A stretch of 58,816 bases of DNA. It comes from Clostridia bacterium. GTDB lineage: Bacteria; Bacillota; Clostridia; Oscillospirales; Acutalibacteraceae. Each line of letters begins with the position of its first letter. Within the stretch, counting starts at the first letter, position 1. Shown piece by piece: positions 34,054-42,900 of the stretch. The stretch is taken from NCBI GenBank assembly GCA_017513195.1, contig JAFXGM010000022.1:1-58816 (forward strand), read 5' to 3'. Both the position numbers and the translations under genes were made by a program. A model generated the notes under the pieces. It searched no databases, was not told the DNA's origin, and saw nothing but the letters and a program-made list of their open reading frames with translations.

Positions 34054-34698
34054 TTAATTCTCCTTTTTGCAAATGTGCTTATATGCATTATCAAGATGTT
34101 CACTTATTAGGCGTTCAGCAAGCTGTGCATCACGAGCAAGTAATGCCTCATAAATCGCTCTATGCTCGGCAACAGATGCTGCTGCACGACTACTATCGCT
34201 AACCGATGCTTTACGATATTTTAGTATTTTTTTGTGCAAAGGCATCAAAACATCATAAAAAATTGTGCTACCACTCATTTTGTATATTGTTTCGTGAAAA
34301 CGACTGTCCATACTTTTAATACGGTCGGGATCCTGTTTTCCAAGATAAAATTCCTGGAATTCAAGTGCCTCACGCACAACGTTCATTTGCTCTTCGGTAT
34401 AATTTTGCGCTGCTAAATAGGCGGCTTTGCCCTCAAGCGCTGCACGAATTTCAAAAATATCTGCCAAGTCTTTGTCGCTAATACCTACCACAATTACACC
34501 CTTTGGAGCCTCTTCAATCAGATGCTCTTGCTCTAGTCGGCGAAGCGCCTCACGAATTGGGGTGCGGCTGACACCAAGCTCAAGACTTAACTTGCTTTCG
34601 GTAAGGATTTCACCCTTTTGATATTTACCGCTTAAGATATCGGTTTCAAGGTGCTCAAATACTTGGTCCGCAAGCGATATACTCTTATGTTCTATCAT
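34054..34698 (-). CDS. FCD-domain GntR-family regulator
   Basis: 214 residues. Winged HTH (about 5-72: LADQVFEHLETDILSGKYQKGEILTESKLSLELGVSRTPIREALRRLEQEHLIEEAP). The FCD domain (about 80-205) has the metal/ligand set DSRFHE, AEHRAI and ISEHLDNA. FCD regulators sense organic acids, which suits a citrate-pathway operon. It is encoded inside the operon, overlapping the upstream gene by four bases (ATGA), and probably binds ATTGTATACAAT at the operon promoter as an autorepressor. The effector is not known. Confidence 0.92.
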   Translation of the reverse strand: MIEHKSISLADQVFEHLETDILSGKYQKGEILTESKLSLELGVSRTPIREALRRLEQEHLIEEAPKGVIVVGISDKDLADIFEIRAALEGKAAYLAAQNYTEEQMNVVREALEFQEFYLGKQDPDRIKSMDSRFHETIYKMSGSTIFYDVLMPLHKKILKYRKASVSDSSRAAASVAEHRAIYEALLARDAQLAERLISEHLDNAYKHICKKEN

Positions 34699-36062
34699 AA
34701 TTTACCTCCTGAAAACAGAGATACCTTCTCTTCTATTTCCTCGTTACAAAGGCTGGTTTGACGTCCGTCTTCATACTCTTTGTCAATCCATTCCTTCATT
34801 TTTATTACTAAATCACTACGTTTATCAACCGCATCGTCACCCTTTAGGTTATAGTTTTGGTTAATCCAATAAGCAATACCTGCAAGACCTGAGGTTTTAC
34901 CAAGTAATACAGATACCGGACGATTTAGAATTTTTTCGGTATTAAATATGTTATAAATTTCCTCGTCTTTAAGTAGTCCGTCAGCGTGAATTCCGGCTCT
35001 GGTTACGTTAAAGTTTCTACCAACAAATGGTGTCATAACGGGAATATCATAACCCATCTCATTTTTAAAATATTCGGCAATTTCGGTAATAACGCTCGGC
35101 TCCATACCATCAAACGAGCCACGAAGTGAAGCATATTCCATAATCATAGCTTCAAGCGGAATATTGCCTGTGCGCTCACCAATACCCAGAAGTGAGCAGT
35201 TTACTGCAGATGCACCATAAAGCCAAGCAGTAGATGCATTTGTAACCGCCTTGTAAAAGTCGTTGTGGCCGTGCCACTCAAGCATTTCACTGGGAACGTC
35301 TGAAAAGTGCTGTAAACCATAAATAATACCAGGAACGCTTCGTGGTAACGCAACTTCAGGGTATGGTACACCATAACCCATAGTATCGCACGCGCGAATA
35401 CGTACAGGAATACCTGCATCCTTTGACATTTTCATAAGCTCATTTACAAAAGGTACTACAAAGCCGTAAAAGTCGGCGCGTGTAATATCTTCCAAATGGC
35501 ATCGTGGCATAACACCCGCTTCAAAAGCCTGAGCTACGGCGGCAAGATATGTATCCATAGCCTGCTTACGTGTCATTTTAAGCTTTTTGAAAATATGATA
35601 GTCACTGCAAGAAACAAGAATACCCGTTTCGCGAATACCAAGGTCTTTAACAAGCTTAAAGTCCTCTTTATTAGCACGAATCCACGTAGTAATTTCGGGG
35701 AATTTAAGACCTAATTCTTGACACTTAAGCAGTGCCTCACGGTCCTTTTTGCTATAAACAAACATCTCGGTTTGACGAATAATTCCATAAGGACCACCAA
35801 GCTTTGACATAAGCTTGTATAGGTTTACAATCTGCTCTATGCTATACGGTTCTACCGATTGCTGACCGTCGCGAAGTGAGGTATCGGTAATCCATATATC
35901 CTGCGGCATATTCATAGGAACTCTACGGTGGTTAAAGGCTACGCGCGGTACGTCGTCATAGCTGTAAAACTCGCGGTAAAGATTAGGATCTGCCACATCC
36001 TGCAATGAGTATTTATAATCATTCTCTTCAAGTAAATTGGTTTTATTTGAAAGTTCAAGCAT
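34695..36062 (-). CDS. Re-citrate synthase-like (2-isopropylmalate/homocitrate synthase superfamily)
   Basis: 455 residues from the ATG at 36062, with AGGAG eight bases upstream. HMGL-like TIM barrel: DTSLRDGQQS (metal/base), RCHLEDITRAD and WHGHNDFYKAVTNA (metal-binding HxH). The sequence is unlike LeuA, whose regulatory C-terminal domain is absent. Genes of this type next to aconitase and isocitrate dehydrogenase encode Re-face citrate synthase in Clostridium kluyveri and relatives. It condenses oxaloacetate and acetyl-CoA to citrate. A homocitrate synthase is the main alternative; the downstream genes favour citrate. Confidence 0.8.
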   Translation of the reverse strand: MLELSNKTNLLEENDYKYSLQDVADPNLYREFYSYDDVPRVAFNHRRVPMNMPQDIWITDTSLRDGQQSVEPYSIEQIVNLYKLMSKLGGPYGIIRQTEMFVYSKKDREALLKCQELGLKFPEITTWIRANKEDFKLVKDLGIRETGILVSCSDYHIFKKLKMTRKQAMDTYLAAVAQAFEAGVMPRCHLEDITRADFYGFVVPFVNELMKMSKDAGIPVRIRACDTMGYGVPYPEVALPRSVPGIIYGLQHFSDVPSEMLEWHGHNDFYKAVTNASTAWLYGASAVNCSLLGIGERTGNIPLEAMIMEYASLRGSFDGMEPSVITEIAEYFKNEMGYDIPVMTPFVGRNFNVTRAGIHADGLLKDEEIYNIFNTEKILNRPVSVLLGKTSGLAGIAYWINQNYNLKGDDAVDKRSDLVIKMKEWIDKEYEDGRQTSLCNEEIEEKVSLFSGGKL

Positions 36063-36083
36063 AATATTTACTCCTATTGTGTT

Positions 36084-36095
36084 ATTGTATACAAT
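36084..36095. promoter_or_regulatory. GntR-type operator
   Basis: Perfect palindrome ATTGTATACAAT touching the -10 of the citrate operon promoter and covering the expected start site. TTGTATACAA is a typical FCD/GntR site, and the FadR-like regulator gene is second in the operon, so autorepression is likely. Confidence 0.75.
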
Positions 36096-36122
36096 TATAC
36101 ACATATACTTGTGCACTGTCAA
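36094..36122 (-). promoter_or_regulatory. perfect consensus promoter of the citrate operon
   Basis: On the minus strand TTGACA (36117-36122), 17 bases, TATAAT (36094-36099). The -35 overlaps the stop codon of the upstream PBP gene (36119-36121). Confidence 0.9.
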
Positions 36123-37747
36123 TCATTATTTTGAACATTTATCTGCTTTAATTCACATATTTTATCGGCAATTTGAGCAAAAATTGATGCGGTGGAAGTG
36201 TCTGCCCTACTGTCACTCATAACAACAATAACATACCTTGGATTATCTGCCGGAAAAAAACCACAAAACCAGCTGTTAGTAATTTCGGTTTTATCTTCAT
36301 AATATCTGCCTGTTTGCGCTGTTGCAGTTTTGCCCGCCGCATTAACAAGCGTTGGTTGCGCCTCGTTGCCTGTACCATCGGTAATAACGGTTTTTAAATA
36401 TTCTTTTAACTTTTTAGATGTTTTTTCGCTCATTGCGCGAGTTTTTTCACCACAAGCATAATGATTTTCTGTGCCATCTTTAATTGTTTTTTCCACAACG
36501 CTTGGCATATAGTAACATCCGTCTGTAGCAATAGCCTGATATAAATTAACCATAGAAACCGGACTTGCAAGTATAGTACCCTGCCCTATGCTTATGTTTG
36601 CAAGCTCACCCTCGTTTTTTAAATCATTTGTACTCGGAATAATCCCACTCGAGGTATACAAATTTTCTGCTATTTTAATCTTTGCACCAATGCTTAAACT
36701 TGATGCCATTTTGTATATACCTTCACCGCCAATTTGGGCCGATAAATTATAAAAATAACAGTTACACGACTGAGCTATCGCATCACACAAATTCATATTA
36801 CCATGGCCCGATAAATTATGACAACGAAACATTCTTCTTGCAATTTCAAGCCTTCCTTCACAAACAAAGGTCAAGTTATCTTTTTGGTTTTCTATTGAAG
36901 CCGCAGCTACACAGGGCTTAAAAACAGAGCCAACATTATAAGGTAAAATTGCACGATTAATCATTGGAGAATCTTCTTTTTTTAAGCTTTCTTCCAGATT
37001 ATTTATATCAAACGTTGGCACGCTTGCCATAGCCCTAATTTTTGCATTTCCTACCTCCGACACGATAACACAACCGCTATTTATTTGTTCTATAATGGTT
37101 TCAACAGCATTTTGAATATTGATGTCTATAGTGGTTACTACCCCGTTTTTGACATCTGCAATATCGTTTTCAAAATATGGATTTATTCCGTCTAAAAACT
37201 TACCCGTACCACCTGTAGTAAACACGGCCGAGACATATTTATCACTGTATAAAAAATCATCATATGCCTTTTGCAGACCACTTACGCCATGCCCGCTGCT
37301 ATCGGTATAACCAATAAGATGACAAGCCAATAATTTACTGTTTTTGTCTTGTTCATAAACGGTAGTAAAAGCAATTCCATCGCTATTAATTTCGTTATTA
37401 ACATCGCAAACAGTTGGCTTATTTAATTTTAAAGTGTTTAGCGACTTTTCAAAATTTTCTTTTTCGGCACAAAAGTTAAGTGCTAAAATGCCACGTGGGT
37501 TTGGCAACACCGCCGCAACACGCTTTGTAAAATTATTGGTAAGCGGTACCATATTGCAATCATAAATAGTGCCGCGAACGCGTGAAATATTTATACGAAA
37601 TTTTGACTGCTCGACCGCCACTGCAGAATAGTTTTCTAGCGAAATTACCGCTACACGTGCAACCGAAAATAAAAGCAAAGACAATATAATAAAAAAACAT
37701 ATTACCGATCTTGTTGCAAATGCTTTTGAATATGATGCTTTTGACAT
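36119..37747 (-). CDS. class B penicillin-binding protein (transpeptidase)
   Basis: 542 residues from the ATG at 37747 (GGGTGA upstream). One N-terminal transmembrane helix, a dimerisation domain with ISRVRGTIYD, and a transpeptidase domain with SVFK (SxxK), SCN (SxN) and KTA in AGKTATAQTG, where the third motif is usually KTG. ANISIGQGTILASPVSMVNLYQAIA is typical of FtsI/SpoVD. It crosslinks peptidoglycan, possibly in spore cortex or septum synthesis; no cell-division neighbours are present. The KTA change may alter beta-lactam affinity. Confidence 0.88.
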   Translation of the reverse strand: MSKASYSKAFATRSVICFFIILSLLLFSVARVAVISLENYSAVAVEQSKFRINISRVRGTIYDCNMVPLTNNFTKRVAAVLPNPRGILALNFCAEKENFEKSLNTLKLNKPTVCDVNNEINSDGIAFTTVYEQDKNSKLLACHLIGYTDSSGHGVSGLQKAYDDFLYSDKYVSAVFTTGGTGKFLDGINPYFENDIADVKNGVVTTIDINIQNAVETIIEQINSGCVIVSEVGNAKIRAMASVPTFDINNLEESLKKEDSPMINRAILPYNVGSVFKPCVAAASIENQKDNLTFVCEGRLEIARRMFRCHNLSGHGNMNLCDAIAQSCNCYFYNLSAQIGGEGIYKMASSLSIGAKIKIAENLYTSSGIIPSTNDLKNEGELANISIGQGTILASPVSMVNLYQAIATDGCYYMPSVVEKTIKDGTENHYACGEKTRAMSEKTSKKLKEYLKTVITDGTGNEAQPTLVNAAGKTATAQTGRYYEDKTEITNSWFCGFFPADNPRYVIVVMSDSRADTSTASIFAQIADKICELKQINVQNND

Positions 37748-37804
37748 GATAATCACCCAAAATATTATTAGCAAAAAGCATTACTGAAATTCGAATAAAA
37801 ATAT

Positions 37805-37834
37805 AAAAAAAGACAGACCCCTAGGGGTCTGTCT
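37805..37834 (-). terminator. terminator of the GH16/surface protein operon
   Basis: A perfect 24-bp palindrome (37811-37834; AGACAGACCCCT and its complement) followed on the minus strand by a T run. Confidence 0.9.
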
Positions 37835-37846
37835 AAATTATACAGA

Positions 37847-39925
37847 TTAGTCTGCCTCGCCGTTAGGGAACCAAAGAGCCTGTGAAGGATCATCAAGGTC
37901 TTGGTAGCAACGAATCCAGTCAATGTAAAGGTTGAATGGAAGGTCGCCCGCCTGAAGCTTACGAGCTTCATCAATCTTGAAGTTACCAGGTGTGTAGATC
38001 ATCATATCAACCATAAGGTAGTGCCAGAGGTTGTAACCTACACCGTTGTTGTTTTTACCAATGTCTTCAACAACACCGTCACCGTTTACATCACGATAGT
38101 CATAAGCAGGATCCCAGTCAAAGTCAAGGAACTTATCACCATCAAGTGATACTGAGCAGTGATCAGATGTAATGTGGAATGCATAGGTGTGGTATTCGTT
38201 GTTGATGGTCTCAGGATCAAAGTAATATGTCCACTCGTAAGTACCATCCTTAACGTTACCAATATTATTACTAGAACCTGTAGCAGGATATGTAAACGAG
38301 TAAGCATAGGTGTTACCATTTTGGTTCATATTAGTAAATGGTCTTAAACGGTAGTTGAAGATGTCAATACTTGTGCCATCGTCAAAGTTAAGATAAATTG
38401 GATGATAAACATACTTTTTACCAATTACATTACCGTTTTCATCAGTCTTATCTTGAGTCAACATACCAGAATCAAATGCGTATCTGTCGTTAACCTTAAC
38501 AAAATGACTTGCAATATATTCGTCATCGAACATAAAGTTGGTTTTGTGTGTTTCGTTAGTCCATGCATAATAACCGTTGTCATAAGCACGCTGAGCAAGC
38601 TCTTTAACCTGATCGTCAGTAAGCTCAACAGGTGTATCAGGAACGCTGATTGAACCAATACCGTTATCACTATACCACTTATGAAGTGTAGTGGTCATGT
38701 GGTCAGCATCGGCAAAGCTTTCAAACAAGTCAAACTCGATTGTCCAGAAAAGCTTGTTATACTGGCCGTAACCATCGTTAAAGTAGTAGTTTGGTAACTG
38801 CTTGTTGTCCGGATTAGACATTGTCCAAAGTGCAGGGAACGCACCACGCCTGTAAGGCAAACGTGCACGCATTTCTACGTAACCGTTTCTGTACTGCATA
38901 AGACCATCAGAAGCGATATCACCAGATGATGCATAACCCTTGGTTGGGTCAGCTTCGTTGTAATAACGGTCAGCAGAAAGACGAATTCTACCGTTTTCGA
39001 TGTACTGGAAGTGAGGATCGTTGTGTACACTTACAAAGTCGTCTGAACGCTCGTCACCGAATGGTGTCTGTTTCCAGTTATCGCTATTGTTAAGCTCTGA
39101 ACCGTCAAACTCGTCACCCCATACCCAGTCATATCTAACACCGTTAAGTGTTACGTATGACTTAAAGTCTTCGGTTGTACCCTTAAGTGTAGCAACCTTA
39201 CCGGGCTCGGTTTTTACGGTTTCATACCATTTAACAGATTTTGTAATAAGAGCTACGTGACCTGCTTCAAAAATAAGATCATTACCCTTTACCTTAACAG
39301 CAAAATCCTTTTCACCAAGTGTAGATTTATAGAAGGCAGTATCGCCTATCAAAATCTTCTTTGCATCAGCAGCAACCTCGGTGTCCTTTTTAACCTGAAG
39401 CTTTAGGTTAAGCTTATCTTTAAAGTATGTCTGAAGGTCATAAGCTGACAAACGCGCAATACCGGTTTGTGAAATGTAGCGTTCTCCTAATATTGGAGTG
39501 CCGTCAGCGTTTGTGCCTAACAAGGTGGCACTTTCTTTACGATTTTCCCATTCTTCAAATGCGTATACGATAACGTAGTCATCTGTAATGCTAAGTTCTG
39601 CATATTCGTACTCAAACTCAGGAATAATAGGCTCTTTCCATTCAACGTAGCCGCCCTCAACCTCAGCTGCTTCCGGAAGTGGACGCTCGGGAAGGCCCTT
39701 TTCTTCCTCTTCAGGTTCATCCTGAGGTTCATCAGTATCATCAGTATCTGAAGGGGTTTCGTCATTATGCTCATCATCGTCTGGACTCGGCTTAACAATA
39801 ACAACTTCTTCTACAATTACCTTTTTCTTTTTCTTTTTCGTCTCAGTACAACCAAAGGCTGTAAGTATCATCAAAAGAGCAAGCATTAAGCAGGCAATTT
39901 TTTTCAATGAACTGCTAAAATTCAT
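37847..39925 (-). CDS. multidomain GH16 lipoprotein with a chitobiase/GH67-N-like domain
   Basis: 692 residues from the ATG at 39925 (AAAGGA eight bases before). Lipobox TAFGC at about 27, a Lys run, and a very acidic Pro/Asp/Glu linker (about 40-80). Residues about 100-240 (SAYDLQTYFKDKLNLKLQVKK, ILIGDTAFY) resemble the N-terminal domain of GH67/GH20 enzymes, a non-catalytic ferredoxin-like fold. The GH16 domain (about 260-690) has the catalytic motif EFDLFE with Glu397, Asp399 and Glu402. It is larger than usual because of inserts. Translation follows the surface-protein gene after 19 bases. Confidence 0.82.
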   Translation of the reverse strand: MNFSSSLKKIACLMLALLMILTAFGCTETKKKKKKVIVEEVVIVKPSPDDDEHNDETPSDTDDTDEPQDEPEEEEKGLPERPLPEAAEVEGGYVEWKEPIIPEFEYEYAELSITDDYVIVYAFEEWENRKESATLLGTNADGTPILGERYISQTGIARLSAYDLQTYFKDKLNLKLQVKKDTEVAADAKKILIGDTAFYKSTLGEKDFAVKVKGNDLIFEAGHVALITKSVKWYETVKTEPGKVATLKGTTEDFKSYVTLNGVRYDWVWGDEFDGSELNNSDNWKQTPFGDERSDDFVSVHNDPHFQYIENGRIRLSADRYYNEADPTKGYASSGDIASDGLMQYRNGYVEMRARLPYRRGAFPALWTMSNPDNKQLPNYYFNDGYGQYNKLFWTIEFDLFESFADADHMTTTLHKWYSDNGIGSISVPDTPVELTDDQVKELAQRAYDNGYYAWTNETHKTNFMFDDEYIASHFVKVNDRYAFDSGMLTQDKTDENGNVIGKKYVYHPIYLNFDDGTSIDIFNYRLRPFTNMNQNGNTYAYSFTYPATGSSNNIGNVKDGTYEWTYYFDPETINNEYHTYAFHITSDHCSVSLDGDKFLDFDWDPAYDYRDVNGDGVVEDIGKNNNGVGYNLWHYLMVDMMIYTPGNFKIDEARKLQAGDLPFNLYIDWIRCYQDLDDPSQALWFPNGEAD

Positions 39926-39944
39926 ATAACCCATCCTTTCTTAA

Positions 39945-42900
39945 TTAGTCTATAACTTCAACAAGATTTTTCTTGGAAACTACAGCAATAATTGCACAAG
40001 CCATAATTGCAGAAACAAGAACTGCAACTGTTATAGCGTCGCTAGTGTTAGGTGATGTTGAACCGGGAGTGCCAACACCAACATAGTTACCACCGTTAAG
40101 TGTACCGTCAAGCTTAGCAACAACTATATCATCAAAGTAAAGGCTTGAACCACCTGTTGCACGAAGTGATATCCACTTGGTGCGTGCAGTAAATGAGTAA
40201 GAATACTGTACCCATTCGCCAACCTTAAGACCGGTTGCAACAGCCATATTTTCGGCACCAATTGCAGTATCAAGGTAAACAGGTTTTTCGTTATGAACCA
40301 ATGTAAGCAAGGTTGCTGGGTTGTTTTCCTTATCGGTTGTTACCCAGAACTTAATTGTATATGCCTGACCGGGTTCGAGCATATCCTCGTAGTTAAGTAG
40401 GCAATCTACTGCTTCTGTGTTTGTGTCAAGCAAGTGCATTGATTTAGCACCGTTACGAACGTACTTGTTCTTATAACCGCCCTTTGCACCCGGCTTGTTA
40501 AGACGCCATGCGTCACTATCGTAATCCCAAATAGTGTCGGTATAGTTTTCAAAGTTTTGTGCTATACCATTTGGCTCCCAACCGGCATAAAGCTGCAGGT
40601 TGTTTGGTGGGAAGTAATCCTTTGGATATTCAAGAGAAAGGTCGTCAAATACATACCAACCGGTAAACTTATAACCGTCACGTGTAACTGTTGGTAATGT
40701 AATTTTTGAATACATAGGACCTACCATATCAGGAACAACAACCTCATCGGTGTCGGTCATAAATGATACGGTGGTTGATGGAGGAGTAAAGTTTCTGTCA
40801 GAAAGTTTAAAGAAATCCTCATCTTCACGGTGCTTTGCAAAGATTGAAGGTAGTGGTGTACCACCGTCAACAGCAATCCATGTTGTCTGGTCTTCTGCAT
40901 CTTCTTCGTAATAATCGGTCCAATCAAGACCCGGCATTGCAAGAACTGCAGCTTCGCCGATACGATCATCTGGGGTTAGGATTCTCTTAATACCATCATC
41001 GGCATGACGCTGAATTGATTTTGCAAAATAATAAACGTCATCCCATGTAATTGTAATATATTCTGGGTTGCCGGTTCTCCAGGTTTGACCTGCGTTACCG
41101 CCCATTGCCTGGTTACAGCATTGTGGCAATGATACGCAGTCAACGATTGTACAACCGTTTGCCCATTCGTTACCAATAAGTGTACCGCCCCAATAGTTGT
41201 CAGAGATCTTATCAATTGAGCCGTAGTATGCGCAGTTTTCCATAAGGATACAGCCATTTGCGCCACCTACAAGACCACCTGCCTGTTCAGCAGATACATA
41301 GCAGGAAGAATCAGCCATACAGTTGATAACCTTTGGCTGTAATGCCTGGAATTCAGGATCCTGTCTCTTGATTGCGTTAGCAGAAGCATTCTTTGCTTCC
41401 ATGTACCATCTGCTTGAGTTCCAATCGTCAACAGTACCTACAAGAACACCTGCGTGGTCAGATGTAATATCACGGTTCATATTGAGATATGCCTGTGACA
41501 TAGCAATGTTTTTAATTGTACTGCCCTGTGCAAGCTGTGGAATAAGACCTACACGAACATACTCTGGCTGAGGACCTGTATGGTCAAAGAACAAACCGTA
41601 AACTACGTGACCGTCACCGTCAAGAACAGAGCTCTTGAAGTTAGAGTAACTTTGTGTGGTACGCTGTGTATACCATTGGTTACAACCAACCTTATCAGCC
41701 CAAAGCGGACTGTTAACGTCGTTAAGATAAATGTCGGCAGTCAAGATAAAGTGCTTACCGTTGTTGTTTTGCCAAACTGCAAGTGCCAACTGCTCGGCAG
41801 TTTCGATCTGCCATGGGTCAGCAGCAGTACCGGTACCACCGGCAAACTTGGTAGCTCTTGCACCTGTCCAAGGCTTGCCAACCTCACCCTCAGAAGATGC
41901 AACCACACCTGTTGGAGCAGGATAGTCATTTGCTACAACCTTCCACGCAGGACTTGTGCCATCGAAGCCGAGTTGTGGCATGCTGATTTTAGCATCGTCA
42001 CCCTTTACGTGTTCGCCGTCAGCAACTATGATGCCCTCTACAGCATCACCATCAACGGTTGTATAAACATTAACGTTTTCAATATTAGCAGCAGAAACGT
42101 ATGGTCTTGCACCTATAGCTACGCAAGCGTTAAGCTTTGCAAAACCTGTGCAATCACCAAAGATACCTGCTGTTTCAGATAAACAGTTACTAAACTGTGC
42201 TACAGAATAGCCGACGTGGCCAACAATGCCACCGTTTACTGCGCTACCAGCAAGTTTAACGCTGTCCTTAACGGTGATAGCGTCAAATTTGATTATCATA
42301 AGTGCCTTTTCGCCTACTGCACCTGCAACGGCACCGGCAGCACCCTTATTTGCAGTAATAGAAGAATCAACAATATTAAGTTTGTTAATAACAGCCGGAG
42401 AACCAACTACCGGAATAAGACCAGCATAGTCACCAGACTGATTGCCGTCATAATAGATACCGCTTATGGTTTTAAAGTTACCGTCAAGTGAGCCCTTGAA
42501 TTCGGGAATGTCGTTTGAAGTAAACCATTTCTTTGCATTCTTGGTCCAATCAGCAGCGGTAGTGTCATTGATTGCAATGTCTTTAGCAAGCTTAAAGTTC
42601 ATATTCAAACTGTCAGAAGTAAGCATAAGAGCAAGCTCTTCAGCAGTTGTTATAACGTAAGGTGTGGTAAGAGAACCGTCACCCTCAAAGAACTCGTTAG
42701 CTACAGTGCCTGTACCGGTAGAATTTGTGCAATATACCTTTGGTGTAGGATATTCACCTGCGGTATAATTCCATCTTTCAACGTCAATACCGTCAAGAGC
42801 GGCATCGGCAGCAACCTTTACAGTTGCAGGGTCTACGTTAAACATAGGACCTACAAGTTCCTTATTGTATGGTGTGCCATTATTTACAAAAGCAACGCCC

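Noticed and set aside
41580-42182. 200-codon open frame on the + strand opposite the surface protein
   Set aside because: Antisense to a strong gene with signal peptide and domains; no ribosome binding site and Cys/Val-rich composition typical of complement reading.
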